From Micromonospora sp. NBRC 110009 (GTDB lineage: Bacteria > Actinomycetota > Actinomycetes > Mycobacteriales > Micromonosporaceae): a stretch of 64,000 nt of DNA. A program made the translations under genes and the position numbers. The stretch covers positions 620,001 to 684,000 of the forward strand of contig NZ_CP130427.1 in the NCBI RefSeq assembly GCF_030518795.1, written 5' to 3'. The notes under the pieces are model-generated. The model saw nothing but the letters and a program-made list of their open reading frames with translations, did not search any database and was not told the DNA's origin. Below, piece by piece: positions 51,496-61,587 of the stretch (the stretch's first letter is position 1; every line of letters begins with the position of its first letter).

Positions 51496-54400
51496 ATGGC
51501 CCTGTTCCGCAGACTCCGGCCGGGCTGGGCGGACCGTGCCGTCCGGACCGCCGAGGACCCCACGCCGACCGTGCCCGCCGCCCGGCCCGCCGAGGAGGAG
51601 GCCGCCGCCCCGGCCCCGGCCAGCCTCGACCCGGCCGCCGTGCCGCGCTGCTTCGGGCCGATGCCGAACTTCGCCGGCTCCCCGCTGCCGGCGCTCGACC
51701 GGGACGGCCTGCCGGTGCCCGGGACCGGCATCCGCAAGTTCGTCGACGCGCTGCCGCTGCCCGGCTCGCCGGCCACCGCCGGGCTGGGCGCCCTGCTGCC
51801 CGTCGCGGTGCCCGACACCATCACCTGGCCGGGTTGCGACTACTACGAGATCGGGTTGCAGGAGTACGCCCAGCGGCTGCACCGGGACCTCCCGGCCACC
51901 CGGCTGCGCGGCTACCGCCAGCTCAACCTGGGCACCGACCCGGCCGGGCACAACACGGTCAGCCCGCCGGACCGGCCCTGGCACCTGGGGCCGGTCGTCA
52001 TGGCCCGGCGGGGCCGGCCGGTCCGGGTCAAGTTCATCAACCAGCTCCCCACCGGCCGGGCCGGCGAGCTGTTCCTGCCGGTCGACGAGACGGTCGACGG
52101 GGCCGGCACCGGGCCGCTGGACGGGCCGGCGCCGTACCCGCAGAACCGGGCGGTGCCGCACCTGGCCGGCGCGCAGACCGGCTGGATCAGCGCCGGCAAC
52201 CCGTGGCAGTGGGTCACCCCGGCCGGCGAGATCACCCCGTACCCGACCGGGGTGGGGGTGATCCCGGTGCCGGACATGCCCGCGCCGGGAGCCGGGGCCG
52301 CCACGCTCTACTACCCGAACGACCAGAGCGGCCGGCTGATGTGGCTGCACGACAACACCCTCGGCCTGTCCCGGCTCACCGTCTACTCGGGACAGCTCGC
52401 CCTCTACCTGCTCACCGACCCGGCCGAGGAGCGGCTGGTCGCCGAGGACGTCCTCCCCGCCGACCAGCTCCCGCTGGTGATCCAGGACAAAACCTTCGTG
52501 CCGGACGACGCCCAGCTCGCCGCGGAGGACCCGACCTGGGACCGGGACCGCTGGGGCGCCAAGGGCAGCCTCTGGCACCCGCACGTCTACCAGCCGCGGC
52601 AGAACCCGTACCGGAGCACCGGCGCCAACCCGACGGGCCGCTGGGACTACGGGCCGTGGACGCACGACCCGGACGGCGGGGGCAGCCCGTGGGTGGCCCC
52701 GGTGCCGAATCCGCACCACGACCCGGTCGCCGACCCGGCGGAGCCGCCCCTGGCGCCGGGGGTGCCGCACCCGTCGGCCGTGCCCGAGGCGTACGGGGAT
52801 ACCCCGCTGGTCAACGGGGTCGCCTACCCGTACCTGGAGGTGGCGCCGCGGGCGTACCGGTTCCGGATCCTCAACGCCTGCGCGGACCGCAGCCTGCACC
52901 TGCAGCTCTACCGGGCCTGCTCGGACGAGCCGATGTGGACCGACGACGGCGAGCTGGCCGAGCCGGAGGCCGGGGAGGTGCCGATGGTCGAGGCGGTCCG
53001 CGCGGCCGGGCGCCCGGCGTACTGGCCCACCGACGGGCGCGACGGCGGGGTGCCGGACCCCCGGGCCGCCGGCCCGGACCTGGTCCAGGTCGGCAACGAG
53101 TGCGGCCTGCTGCCCGCCCCCGTGGTGCTGGTGAACCGGCCGATCGGCTTCCGCTACGACCGGCAGGACCCGACCGTCCTCAACGTGGACGGACACACCC
53201 TGCTGCTCGCCCCCGGTGAGCGGGCCGACGTGGTGGTCGACTTCTCCACCGTGCCCCCGGGCAGCACGCTGATCCTCTACAACGACTGCCCGGCCCCGCT
53301 GCCCCGGTTCGACCCCCGGTACGACCACCACACCGACGCCCCCGACCGGACCGGCACCGGCGGGCTGCCCGCCACCCGCCCCGGGTACGGCCCGAACACC
53401 CGCACCCTGCTTCAGATCCGGGTGGCCGGCACCCCGGCGCGGCCGTACGACCTGGCCCGGCTCGCCGCCCACCTGCCCGGCGCGTACGTGGCGAGCCAGC
53501 GGCCGCCGATCGTGCCGCAGCCGGCGTACGACGAAGCCTTCGGCACCCGTACGCCCCGGGAGACGCTGGTCCCGGCGCGCGCCACCACGGTCAGCTTCAC
53601 CCCGCCCGGCGCGGTCGCCCCGGTGGCCCTGCCGCTGGCGGTGAAGGCGGTCGGGCAGGTCTTCGAGTCCCGGCACGGCCGGGCCGTGGGCCGGCTCGGG
53701 GTCGGCCACCCGCTCGCCGGCCCGGTCGCTCCGGCCACCCTGCCGCTCGGGCCGGCCGACCCGGCCACCGAGGTGCTGTACGTGACCGATCCCACCACCC
53801 CGGTGGGCGGGCCGGCCGACGGCACCCAGCTCTGGCGGATCGTGGGCGACGCGCCGCGTACCCATCCGGTGCACGTGGAGGGGTGCGACGTGCAGCTGGT
53901 CAACCGGGTCGGCTGGGACGGCACGCTCCGTCCGCCCGATGCCAACGAGTTGGGCTGGAAGGAGACGGTCCGGGTGAACCCCCGGGAGGACGTGATCGTG
54001 GCGCTGCGCCCGGTCCCGCCCGGCCTACCGTTCAAGATCGGCGACAGCGTACGCCTGCTCGACCCGACCCGGCCGGCCGGCGCGCGGCTGGACGCCAGCC
54101 CGGTCAGCCCGGTCGACGGGCGGCCCGCCGCCGTGGTCAACCAGCTGGTCAACCTGGGCTGGGAGTACCGCTGGGGGACCCGCTCGGCGGCGCTGCGCGA
54201 CCAGGGCATGAGCCGGCCGCTGGTGCTCCGGGTGGCGCCCAAGGCCCCGACCGGGCTGACCGCCACCCCGGCGCCCGGCTCGGCCACCGCGCTGCCGGCC
54301 ATCGCGCTGGCCTGGACGGGCAACGGCAGCCGCCCGCCGGCCACCAGTCACCTGCTGCAACGGGCCGCCGACGCGGCCTTCACCACCGGCCTGACCGAGA

Positions 54401-55113
54401 TCACCGTGGCGGCCACCGCCAGCCGGTACATCGACGCGACGGTGACCCCCGGGGCCACCTACCACTACCGGATCCGGGCGGAGAACGGGGTGAGCTGCTC
54501 GGCCTGGTCGAACAGCGTCCCGGCGTCGGTGCAGCTCGCCTCGCCGGCGAAGCTGACCGCGACGGTGCCGCCGGCCGCGCCGCTGCGGGTGGCGCTGCGC
54601 TGGGCAAACCGGTCCTTCGCGACGGGGGTCGACGTGCAGCGGGCCACCAACCCGACGTTCACCAGCGGGCCGGGGACCACCGCGATCATGGTCGGCGACG
54701 CCCACCTGGATCCAGCGGTCGCCCCGGACACCACGTACTACTACCGGGTGCGGACGACGTACCTGGGCGCGGCCTCACCGTGGTCGACGGTGGCCACCGT
54801 GACCACCCCACCCCGACCGTCGGTGCCGACCGCGGTGACCGCCGTCGCCATCGCGCCCGCCCCGGACACCGCCACGGTGATCCTGAGCTGGTCGGCCGGC
54901 ACGCCCCCCGGGCCCGGCTCCGGCTTCGTGGTGCAGCGGGCCACCGACCCGGGCTTCAGTCGCGACGTGGCGAACTTCTCGGTGACCGGCCGGGGCTTCA
55001 CCAACACCGGCCTCACCCGGGGCGCGATCTACCACTACCGGATCAGGTCGGTCAACGTCGTCGGCACCTCACCGTGGACCAGCGCCACCCGGGTCACCAC
55101 CCCTCCGCCCTGA
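51496..55113 (+). CDS. Multicopper-oxidase-fold protein lacking copper motifs, with three FN3 domains
   Basis: A protein of 1205 residues. Residues about 50-910 follow the CotA-type multicopper oxidase architecture, but each copper motif is degenerate. HLHG is HLAG (222-225), WYHDH is WLHDN (283-287), HPxHxH is HPVHVE (790-795), and no HCHxxxH is found before the domain ends. Three fibronectin type III repeats follow (about 916-1010, 1015-1105, 1108-1205), each with a YHYRIR/YYYRVR strand. No signal peptide is visible, although FN3 suggests export. GGGGAGAG precedes the ATG. It may be a structural, binding or non-copper enzyme. Confidence 0.82.
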   Translation: MALFRRLRPGWADRAVRTAEDPTPTVPAARPAEEEAAAPAPASLDPAAVPRCFGPMPNFAGSPLPALDRDGLPVPGTGIRKFVDALPLPGSPATAGLGALLPVAVPDTITWPGCDYYEIGLQEYAQRLHRDLPATRLRGYRQLNLGTDPAGHNTVSPPDRPWHLGPVVMARRGRPVRVKFINQLPTGRAGELFLPVDETVDGAGTGPLDGPAPYPQNRAVPHLAGAQTGWISAGNPWQWVTPAGEITPYPTGVGVIPVPDMPAPGAGAATLYYPNDQSGRLMWLHDNTLGLSRLTVYSGQLALYLLTDPAEERLVAEDVLPADQLPLVIQDKTFVPDDAQLAAEDPTWDRDRWGAKGSLWHPHVYQPRQNPYRSTGANPTGRWDYGPWTHDPDGGGSPWVAPVPNPHHDPVADPAEPPLAPGVPHPSAVPEAYGDTPLVNGVAYPYLEVAPRAYRFRILNACADRSLHLQLYRACSDEPMWTDDGELAEPEAGEVPMVEAVRAAGRPAYWPTDGRDGGVPDPRAAGPDLVQVGNECGLLPAPVVLVNRPIGFRYDRQDPTVLNVDGHTLLLAPGERADVVVDFSTVPPGSTLILYNDCPAPLPRFDPRYDHHTDAPDRTGTGGLPATRPGYGPNTRTLLQIRVAGTPARPYDLARLAAHLPGAYVASQRPPIVPQPAYDEAFGTRTPRETLVPARATTVSFTPPGAVAPVALPLAVKAVGQVFESRHGRAVGRLGVGHPLAGPVAPATLPLGPADPATEVLYVTDPTTPVGGPADGTQLWRIVGDAPRTHPVHVEGCDVQLVNRVGWDGTLRPPDANELGWKETVRVNPREDVIVALRPVPPGLPFKIGDSVRLLDPTRPAGARLDASPVSPVDGRPAAVVNQLVNLGWEYRWGTRSAALRDQGMSRPLVLRVAPKAPTGLTATPAPGSATALPAIALAWTGNGSRPPATSHLLQRAADAAFTTGLTEITVAATASRYIDATVTPGATYHYRIRAENGVSCSAWSNSVPASVQLASPAKLTATVPPAAPLRVALRWANRSFATGVDVQRATNPTFTSGPGTTAIMVGDAHLDPAVAPDTTYYYRVRTTYLGAASPWSTVATVTTPPRPSVPTAVTAVAIAPAPDTATVILSWSAGTPPGPGSGFVVQRATDPGFSRDVANFSVTGRGFTNTGLTRGAIYHYRIRSVNVVGTSPWTSATRVTTPPP

Positions 55114-55141
55114 CCCCGGACCCCCTCGGGTCAGGGGGTCC
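55108..55141. terminator. Overlapping hairpins at the convergent oxidase-like/pspM ends
   Basis: Two mutually exclusive perfect 9-bp stems are present: CCCTGACCC (55108) with GGGTCAGGG (55128-55136), and GGACCCCCT (55118) with AGGGGGTCC (55133-55141). Both stop codons fall within them. Probably one serves each transcription direction. Confidence 0.55.
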
Positions 55142-55901
55142 GCAGGGGGGTGTTGGCGGTGCGGAGCTCGGCGAGCGCCGAGGCGATGCCGTGGAGGAGG
55201 TCGGTGGCCTCGGTGAGCCGGGCGGCCGCCGGGTGCTCGGTGCTCGGGCGGGCGTCCTCGGCCACGTAGCCGGCGGCGGCCACCACCAGCCGCTCGTACG
55301 CGGCCACCCCGTCCTCCAACTGGGCGGTCAGGGTCGCGTGCACCTCGGCCAACGGCCCCCGGGGGGCGATGTCGAGGGCGCGTTCGACGCTGGCGGCCCG
55401 GACAGCCAGTTCGCGCAGGGACCGGTCGGCCTCGGCGGCCTCGCGGACCGCCGGCTCGGCCAGGCCGGTGAGCCGCCCGGCCATCCCGGCCAGGGTGAGC
55501 GACGCCCGGTCCAGCCGCGCCCACGCCTCGGCGGCGATGGTGCCGCGCAGTGCCAGACGGGAGCGGACCCGGCGTACCTCGGCCAGCACGCCCGGGCCGA
55601 TGGGCAGCCGCTCGACGGCGGCGACCAGCCGCGCGCGGGAGCGGGCGGCGGCCACCGCCGGGTCGAGGGCCGGCGGCGCCGGCACGGCGGCGAGGGCCCG
55701 CAGGTCGATCCAGCGCCACGCGGCGACCGCGATGGCGCTGCCCGCCGCGCCGGCCCAGGCCGCGTCCGGCAGGCCGAGCCCGGCGTACGGGGTCAGCACC
55801 GCCGCAGCGCCGCCGAGCCCGCCGGCCAGCACGCTCCACCGCCTCGCGGAGCGCCGCAGCCGGCGCAGTCGACGGAAGTGTCGCGCCCGCTCGTCCGCCA
55901 T
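55131..55901 (-). CDS. pspM: Phage-shock membrane protein PspM
   Basis: Actinobacterial envelope-stress membrane partner of PspA (Rv2743c type). The protein is 256 residues. A basic N-terminus (RHFRRLRRLRRSARRW) precedes two hydrophobic segments (about 23-60), then a helical cytoplasmic domain of about 180 residues. The ATG at 55901 follows pspA by 17 bases. Longer reading frames upstream lie within pspA. In mycobacteria clgR, pspA and pspM work together to preserve membrane integrity. Confidence 0.85.
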   Translation of the reverse strand: MADERARHFRRLRRLRRSARRWSVLAGGLGGAAAVLTPYAGLGLPDAAWAGAAGSAIAVAAWRWIDLRALAAVPAPPALDPAVAAARSRARLVAAVERLPIGPGVLAEVRRVRSRLALRGTIAAEAWARLDRASLTLAGMAGRLTGLAEPAVREAAEADRSLRELAVRAASVERALDIAPRGPLAEVHATLTAQLEDGVAAYERLVVAAAGYVAEDARPSTEHPAAARLTEATDLLHGIASALAELRTANTPLRTP

Positions 55902-55918
55902 CGCCCTCTCCCCGTGTC

Positions 55919-56785
55919 TCAGCCGGTGGTGCTCTCCCCGGTGTCGCGCTCCTTGCTCATGGTGGCCCGGATCTGGTCGAGCCGGGCGGCGGCCGCCGGG
56001 TCGGCGGCGGGGGCGGGCTGCCCCTGCGCCACCGCGGGCCGCTCCTGCCGGCCGGCGAGCTGCTCGCCGGCCATGCTCGACCGGATCTGCTCCAGTCTCG
56101 CCGACCCGGCCGAGTCGAGGGTCGCCTTCTGGATCTCCAGCATCCGGCCCTCGACGGAGTTGCCGGCCAGCTCGGCCCGGCCCATCGCGGTGGCGTAGCG
56201 GCGCTCGATCCGGTCGCGGACCTCGTTCAGCGACGGGGTGCTGCCCGGGGCGGTGAGCGCGGACATCGACTCCAGCGAGCGGGCCACGGTCTCCTGCATC
56301 TTGGCCTGCTCCAGCTGGCTGAGCAGCTTGGTCCGCTCGGCCAGCTTCTGCTGGAGGATCATCGAGTTGTTCTCGACCGCCTTGCGGGCCTGGGCGGCCG
56401 CACCGAGCGCCTGGTCGTGCAGCGTCTTCAGGTCCTCCATGGCCTGCTCGCCGGAGACCAGCTGGGTGGCGAGGAGCTGGGCGGACTGCTCGTAACGCCC
56501 GGCCTCGGCCTCCTCGCCCTTGGCCCGGGCCTGGTCGGCCAGGACCAGGGCCTGCCGGGCGTTGGCCTGGAGCTGCTCGACCTCGGACATCTGCCGGGAC
56601 AGCTTCATCTCCAGCTGGCGCTGGTTGCCGATCACCGCGGCCGCCTGCTGGACCAGGGCCTGGTGCTGCCGCTGGGCCTCCTCGATGGCCTGCTGGATCT
56701 GCACCTTCGGATCGGCGTGCTCGTCGATCTTCGCGCCGAAGAGCGCCATCAGGTATTTCCAACCCTTGACGAACGGGTTCGCCAT
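55919..56785 (-). CDS. pspA: Phage shock protein A
   Basis: Membrane-repair ESCRT-III-like coiled-coil protein, 288 residues. The amphipathic N-terminal helix ([19 protein letters not shown]) is followed by a long Gln/Ala/Glu-rich coiled coil to about 215. A C-terminal extension of about 70 residues is present, with two similar helices ([12 protein letters not shown] and [12 protein letters not shown]). It lies between clgR and pspM on the same strand. A 165-base gap separates it from clgR and may carry its own promoter. Confidence 0.94.
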   Translation of the reverse strand: MANPFVKGWKYLMALFGAKIDEHADPKVQIQQAIEEAQRQHQALVQQAAAVIGNQRQLEMKLSRQMSEVEQLQANARQALVLADQARAKGEEAEAGRYEQSAQLLATQLVSGEQAMEDLKTLHDQALGAAAQARKAVENNSMILQQKLAERTKLLSQLEQAKMQETVARSLESMSALTAPGSTPSLNEVRDRIERRYATAMGRAELAGNSVEGRMLEIQKATLDSAGSARLEQIRSSMAGEQLAGRQERPAVAQGQPAPAADPAAAARLDQIRATMSKERDTGESTTG

Positions 56786-56950
56786 CTCCGCCTTGTCCCC
56801 TCAGTAGCGTCGCGCCGCCTCGACCCTGGTCGACGGGCGAGCCGCGCGGTATGCCTCCATCGTTCCAGCCGGAAGCCAACCAGGCACCCGTACGACCCTG
56901 ATCAAAACACTACGCGGCGGCCGCCACCGGAGGCCATGGCGCGCAACGGA

Positions 56951-57400
56951 TCAGGCGGCGCAGACCACGTCGCGGTCGGCGGGGCGAACCCGGGTGCTGC
57001 GGAGGGTGGCCTTGAGCGGCGAGTCCTGGCGGACCTGAACGGCCACCGACCCGTCGGAGGTGACCTGGCGGACCCCCCGGTTGGTCGCCTTGCGCACGGC
57101 GGACGCGGCGACCGGGGTCGGCTCGACCGGCTCGTCGGCCAGCGGAACCAGCACGCCCGGCATCTGCTCGGCCAGGGCGACCGTGTCGCTGACCTCGCGG
57201 AGCAGCTCGGAGAGGCGGGCGCCGAGCGCGTCGCAGATCGCCGCGAGCAGCTCGCTGGAGGGCTCCTTCTGGCCGCGCTCGATCTCGGAGAGGTAGCCCA
57301 GGCTCACGTTGGCGGCGGAGGAGACCTCGCGAAGGGTGCGGTGCTGCCCCTGACGGCGTGCCCGCAGCGCGTCACCGATCACCCGGCGTAGCAGGACCAT
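56951..57400 (-). CDS. clgR: Transcriptional regulator ClgR (XRE/Cro type)
   Basis: A protein of 149 residues. The helix-turn-helix (about 6-65, [34 protein letters not shown]) is the ClgR type. It ends with two hydrophobic/basic residues stretches and the C-terminal VVCAA, which resembles the AA-ending degradation tail by which ClpP1P2 removes ClgR in Streptomyces. GGGGGAGG precedes the ATG. ClgR activates clp proteases and the psp genes, and ClgR-like proteins have been linked to the RecA-NDp promoter class seen at recA in this window. Confidence 0.9.
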   Translation of the reverse strand: MVLLRRVIGDALRARRQGQHRTLREVSSAANVSLGYLSEIERGQKEPSSELLAAICDALGARLSELLREVSDTVALAEQMPGVLVPLADEPVEPTPVAASAVRKATNRGVRQVTSDGSVAVQVRQDSPLKATLRSTRVRPADRDVVCAA

Positions 57401-57496
57401 TGCACCTCCCCCTGACGGGACCACCATCTCCGGCCGGCCGTGCCGCGCCGGGCGCGGCGGACCGCCCCCCACGCCGACGTCGCCCGTCGGAGCCTT

Positions 57497-57519
57497 CCCG
57501 CAACCGTACCCGTTGCGGG
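57497..57519. promoter_or_regulatory. 8-bp inverted repeat upstream of clgR
   Basis: CCCGCAAC (57497-57504) and GTTGCGGG (57512-57519) are perfect inverted repeats with a seven-base spacer centred on GTAC. It lies about 100 bases upstream of the clgR start. It is an operator (possibly ClgR itself) or, less likely, a terminator for pncC, 109 bases away. Confidence 0.4.
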
Positions 57520-57627
57520 GCCCGCCGACATCCCGCCCCACCCCTCCAGTTGCCCGGTTCCGGCCCGGCGGGCCGGTGGGGGCCACCCGGCCGGCCCGGC
57601 CGCGGTCGGGCGTGTCGGCCGCCCGGC

Positions 57628-58191
57628 TCACCGGTGCCCCGCCCCGGCCGGGTCGCCGGCGTCCAGCGACGCACCGGCGTCGGCCCCGCCGGCGGCCTGG
57701 ATCCGCTCGGCCAGCAGGCGCAGCGCCTCGATCACCGCGGCGGCGCGGATGTGCGCCCGGCCACCGTCGAGGTCCAGTCGGCGGACCTGGGTGCCGCCGG
57801 GGCCGGCGGCGGCGACGTAGACCAGGCCGACCGGCTTGCCGTCCTGCGGTTCCGGCCCGGCGACGCCGGTGGTGGCCAGCCCCCAGTCCGCGCCGCAGCG
57901 GCGTCGCCCGCCCTCGGCGAGCGCGGCCGCCACGTCCGGGTCGACCGGTCCGCGCTCCGCCAGCAGGTCCGCCGGTACGCCGGCCAGCTCCGACTTCAGC
58001 TCGGTGGCGTAGACCACCAGCCCGCCCCGGAAGACGCCGCTCACCCCGGCGATCTCCACGATCGAGGCGGAGAGCAGGCCGCCGGTGAGCGACTCGACGG
58101 TGGCCAGGGTCTCCTGCCGCTCGTGCAGGCTGTGCACCACCGATGCCGCCGGGCTGCCGGTGGGGCGCTCGTGCTTCGCATCCGTTTCCAT
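57628..58191 (-). CDS. pncC: Nicotinamide-nucleotide amidohydrolase (CinA C-terminal type)
   Basis: Stand-alone CinA C-terminal domain, 187 residues; such proteins deamidate nicotinamide mononucleotide. Motifs are [43 protein letters not shown] and [24 protein letters not shown]. The molybdopterin-like N-terminal domain of full CinA is absent, as usual in PncC. I chose ATG 58191 with GAGGGG upstream. It is between pgsA and clgR on the same strand. Confidence 0.93.
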   Translation of the reverse strand: METDAKHERPTGSPAASVVHSLHERQETLATVESLTGGLLSASIVEIAGVSGVFRGGLVVYATELKSELAGVPADLLAERGPVDPDVAAALAEGGRRRCGADWGLATTGVAGPEPQDGKPVGLVYVAAAGPGGTQVRRLDLDGGRAHIRAAAVIEALRLLAERIQAAGGADAGASLDAGDPAGAGHR

Positions 58192-58300
58192 GCCCAACCC
58201 CTCTTCCCCCGGCGGCCCGCCCTAGTCATCCTCGGCGCGGATCCGTCGATCATGGCGCCGTCGCCGTCGCCGTCACCCGCCGCGCCGGCCCGCCGGACGG

Positions 58301-58930
58301 TCAGCGGGTGGGGCGGCGCAGGCGGAGAGCCTGTGCGATGTAGTCGAAGCCGGTGACCACGGTGACCACCACCGCGGCACCCATGATCCACGGGCCGACA
58401 CCGGCCGGCGCGTCGGGCATCGGCCAGAGGTACCAGGTGATGGCGAGGATCTGGAGCGCCGTCTTGATCTTGCCGCCCCGACTGGCGGCGATCACGCCGT
58501 GCCGGATCACCCAGAAGCGCAGCGCGGTGATGCCCAGCTCGCGGACGAGGATCACCACGGTCACCCACCAGGGCAGCCGGTCGTACCAGGAGAGCAGCAC
58601 CAACGCGGCCCCGGTGAGCGCCTTGTCGGCGATCGGGTCGGCGACCTTGCCCAGCGAGGTGACCAGCTCGAACCGGCGGGCGATCCAGCCGTCGACCAGG
58701 TCGGTCGCCGAGGCGACCACGAAGATCAGGCAGGCGGCCATCCGCCAGCCGGCGTGGGTCATCCCCGAGGCGACGACGGTGACCGCGAAGACCGGCACCA
58801 GCACCAGCCGCGCCGCGGTCAACAGGTTCGCCGCGTTGAGCAGGGGCACCGGGGCCACCGTCGACTCCGCCCCGGTCATACCTGGCACCGCGTCACGTGG
58901 CTCCCCCGCTCTCTCCGGGCCCGCCGTCAC
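58301..58930 (-). CDS. pgsA: CDP-diacylglycerol-glycerol-3-phosphate phosphatidyltransferase
   Basis: Makes phosphatidylglycerophosphate, the first step to phosphatidylglycerol and cardiolipin. The protein is 209 residues with several membrane helices and the complete CDP-alcohol phosphotransferase motif [20 protein letters not shown] continuing ADPIADK (D-G-x2-A-R-x8-G-x3-D-x3-D). The GTG 58930 overlaps the rimO stop (GTGA), so it is coupled to rimO; an internal ATG at 58879 is the alternative start. The rimO-pgsA-pncC-clgR order is common in actinobacteria. Confidence 0.94.
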   Translation of the reverse strand: MTAGPERAGEPRDAVPGMTGAESTVAPVPLLNAANLLTAARLVLVPVFAVTVVASGMTHAGWRMAACLIFVVASATDLVDGWIARRFELVTSLGKVADPIADKALTGAALVLLSWYDRLPWWVTVVILVRELGITALRFWVIRHGVIAASRGGKIKTALQILAITWYLWPMPDAPAGVGPWIMGAAVVVTVVTGFDYIAQALRLRRPTR

Positions 58931-60474
58931 CGTGCCGCGCCGGGCGCCGCCGAGATCATCTCATCCGGTACGGCAATCAGGTCGACACCCTCGGTCGCGG
59001 TGACCGTGGCCCGGACCAGATCGCCGGGGCGCAGCGCGGCCAGGTCCACCCCGCCGCCCGCCGGGGCGACCAGGGTGGTCGAGCCGTCGACCTCGGGCGC
59101 CTGGTGAGCCGCCCGACCCTCCACCACGCCGTCGGCGACCGAGTCGACCAGCACCTCGACGGTCGCGCCGAGCCGCTCCTCGGCCCGCTGCGAGCAGAGC
59201 TCGTCGGCGAGCGCGCTGAGCTTGTCGTAGCGCCGCTTGACGGTGGCGGCGGAGACCTTGCCGGGCAGGCCGGCGGCCTCGGTGCCGTCCTCGTCGCTGT
59301 AGTCGAACACGCCGATCGCGTCGAGGCGCGCCTCGGTCAGGAAGCGGACCAGCTCGGCCACGTCCTGCCGGGTCTCGCCGGGGAAGCCGACGATGAAGTT
59401 GCTGCGCGCGCCCGCCGCCGGGGCCAGGGCGCGGGCGGAGGCCAGCAGCTCCAGGAAGCGGTCGGTGGAGCCGAAGCGGCGCATCCGGCGCAGCACCGGC
59501 TCGCTGGAGTGCTGGAACGACAGGTCGAAGTAGGGAGCCACACCGGGCGTGGTGGCGATCACCTCGACCAGGCCGGGTCGGGTCTCCGCCGGCTGGAGGT
59601 AGCTGGCCCGCACCCGCACGATCCCGTCGATCGCGGCGAGCTGCGGCAGCAGCTTCTCCAGCGCCCGCGGATCGCCCAGGTCCTTGCCGTAGGAGGTGGA
59701 GTTCTCGCTGACCAGCACCAGCTCACGGACGCCGGTCTTGGCCAGCCACTCCGCCTCGGCGAGCAGCTCGTCCGGGGTGCGCGAGACGAAGGCGCCGCGG
59801 AACGCCGGGATGGCGCAGAACGCGCAGCGCCGGTCGCAGCCGCTGGCCAGCTTGAGCGACGCCACCGGGCCGGTGTCGAGCCGGTGCCGAAGCACCTGCC
59901 GCAGGTGCGCCGGGGTGTGCTCGTCGGTCTCCGCGACCGCGCGGGCCGGCGTGCCGTGGCCGGGCAGCGACACCGCCGCCTCGCGCCGCTTCACCGGGGT
60001 GAGCGGCAGCAGCTCGCGACGGTCCCGCGGGGTGTGCGCGTCGATCGCCTCGCCGGCGACCACCGCGTTCAGCCGGGCGGAGATGTCCGGGTAGTCGTCG
60101 AAGCTCAGCACCGCCTGCGCCTCGGGGAGGCTGTCGGCCAGCTCGCGGCCGTACCGCTCGGCCATGCAGCCGGCGGCGACCACCTTGGCGCCGGTGTCCG
60201 CGGCGGCGAGCAGCGTCTGGATCGAGTCCTGCTTGGCCTTCTCCACGAAGCCGCAGGTGTTCACGACCACCACGTCGGCGCCCTCGCCGTCGGTCGTCAC
60301 CTGCCAGCCGTCGGCGTGCAGCCGGGCGGCCAGCTCCTCCGAGTCGACCTCGTTACGGGCGCAGCCCAGGGTCAGCAGGGCGACGCGGCGGCCGTCGGGC
60401 GACGGCTCCAGGTCGCGGCGCGGCACCGGACGCGCCGAGCTGGAGTCGTCGAAGGAAGGGGAGGTGGCAGACAC
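58927..60474 (-). CDS. rimO: Ribosomal protein S12 methylthiotransferase RimO
   Basis: Radical SAM enzyme that beta-methylthiolates Asp88 of ribosomal protein S12. The protein is 515 residues. MTTase cysteines are C38, C74 and C103; the radical SAM motif CDRRCAFC supplies C213, C217 and C220; a TRAM domain ends the protein. About 28 non-conserved residues precede the core. GTG 60474 is chosen because TACCCT lies six bases upstream, implying a leaderless mRNA; an ATG three bases further up is too close to that -10. It is first in the rimO-pgsA unit. Confidence 0.95.
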   Translation of the reverse strand: MSATSPSFDDSSSARPVPRRDLEPSPDGRRVALLTLGCARNEVDSEELAARLHADGWQVTTDGEGADVVVVNTCGFVEKAKQDSIQTLLAAADTGAKVVAAGCMAERYGRELADSLPEAQAVLSFDDYPDISARLNAVVAGEAIDAHTPRDRRELLPLTPVKRREAAVSLPGHGTPARAVAETDEHTPAHLRQVLRHRLDTGPVASLKLASGCDRRCAFCAIPAFRGAFVSRTPDELLAEAEWLAKTGVRELVLVSENSTSYGKDLGDPRALEKLLPQLAAIDGIVRVRASYLQPAETRPGLVEVIATTPGVAPYFDLSFQHSSEPVLRRMRRFGSTDRFLELLASARALAPAAGARSNFIVGFPGETRQDVAELVRFLTEARLDAIGVFDYSDEDGTEAAGLPGKVSAATVKRRYDKLSALADELCSQRAEERLGATVEVLVDSVADGVVEGRAAHQAPEVDGSTTLVAPAGGGVDLAALRPGDLVRATVTATEGVDLIAVPDEMISAAPGAAR

Positions 60475-60480
60475 CATCCG

Positions 60481-60486
60481 AGGGTA
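60481..60486 (-). promoter_or_regulatory. -10 element of the leaderless rimO promoter
   Basis: TACCCT on the minus strand ends six bases before the GTG at 60474. There is no Shine-Dalgarno sequence. Confidence 0.5.
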
Positions 60487-60548
60487 CCGGGCCACGCCGG
60501 GAAGCCCACGACGGCGGGCCGCGGGCATCGGCCGGCTCACAGCGCCGG

Positions 60549-61481
60549 TCAGCGCGCGGCCGCGCCCACCCGGGCCAGCCGGTCGAGCAGGAAGACCTCC
60601 GTGCCGGCCAGGCCGGTGGAGCAGAAGACCGAGATCTGTTCCGCGCCGGTCCGGCCCGGGACCGCCCCGGCCAGCACCGCGCCCAGGTCGCGCAGCCGTC
60701 CGGCGTACGGCTCGACGGCGGTGAGCATCGGCGGCACGTACGCGGCGGCCTGCGCGGGCGAGTCGGTGACCAGCAGGTCGGCGGCGTCCAGCAGGTCCGT
60801 GCCGAACTCGTGCCGGTTGACCTGCTTGAAGCCGACGGTGTTGACGTGCGTGCCGGGGGCGAGGTCGGCGGCGTCCAGCACCGGGGTGGTGCTGGTGGTG
60901 GCGAGGACCACCAGGTCCCGCTCCCGGACCGCCTCGGCGGCCGAGCCGACCGCGCGGGCCGGCACGCCCAGCTCGGCCCGGACCCGGGCGGCGAACGCCT
61001 CCCGCCGGGCCGCCGACCGGCTGTGCACCGTCACCTCGCGCAACGGGCGGACCGCGGCGGCGGCCCAGACCTGGGTCCACGCCTGGCGGCCGGAGCCGAC
61101 CACACCGAGGGTGGCCGCGTCCGGGCGGGCCAGGGCGTCCACCGCCACCCCGCCCAGTCCCCCGGTGCGCCGGGAACCCAGCTCCTCCCCGACCGCGATG
61201 GCCCGCACCGCCCCGGTCCGGGCGTCGTGCAGCACGACCAGCTGCCCGCTCTCCAGGTGCCCGAACGTGTCGTACGACCGGAAGCCGTACCACTCGCCGG
61301 TGAGGTGGCCGGCGGTGAGCACCATCCGGCCGCCGCCGAGCGGCGCGGACGCCCGGGGCGGGGCGATGAGCCGCCCCTCGTACGCGGCCAGCACGGCGTC
61401 CCGCATGGCGGCGACGGTGAGCGGGGCGTCCACGGCGGCGGCGACATCCTCGTCGGAGAAGAGCACGGTCATGCCGACCAT
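60549..61481 (-). CDS. Ornithine cyclodeaminase/mu-crystallin family protein
   Basis: NAD(P)-dependent oxidoreductase family including ornithine cyclodeaminase, alanine dehydrogenase and mu-crystallin. The protein is 310 residues. The Rossmann motif is [16 protein letters not shown], and [16 protein letters not shown] precedes it. The C-terminal [15 protein letters not shown] matches family endings. The substrate is uncertain: the residues that define true ornithine cyclodeaminase are not evident. Start ATG 61481 or ATG 61472. AGTTC/GAACT arms (61494-61507) just upstream are a possible operator. Confidence 0.85.
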   Translation of the reverse strand: MVGMTVLFSDEDVAAAVDAPLTVAAMRDAVLAAYEGRLIAPPRASAPLGGGRMVLTAGHLTGEWYGFRSYDTFGHLESGQLVVLHDARTGAVRAIAVGEELGSRRTGGLGGVAVDALARPDAATLGVVGSGRQAWTQVWAAAAVRPLREVTVHSRSAARREAFAARVRAELGVPARAVGSAAEAVRERDLVVLATTSTTPVLDAADLAPGTHVNTVGFKQVNRHEFGTDLLDAADLLVTDSPAQAAAYVPPMLTAVEPYAGRLRDLGAVLAGAVPGRTGAEQISVFCSTGLAGTEVFLLDRLARVGAAAR

Positions 61482-61558
61482 GGTGCAACCTGAAGTTCGC
61501 GTGAACTCCAGCGATGGTGGGGTTGGTCACCACGGCGGCCCGCCGGCCCCGGCGGTGC

Positions 61559-61564
61559 TAGCGT
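61559..61564 (+). promoter_or_regulatory. -10 element ahead of the guanidine-III riboswitch
   Basis: TAGCGT with an upstream TG (extended -10) puts the transcript start near 61571, about 17 bases before the aptamer. Confidence 0.45.
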
Positions 61565-61587
61565 CGGCTTCGGCGGCCCCGCGCCGC

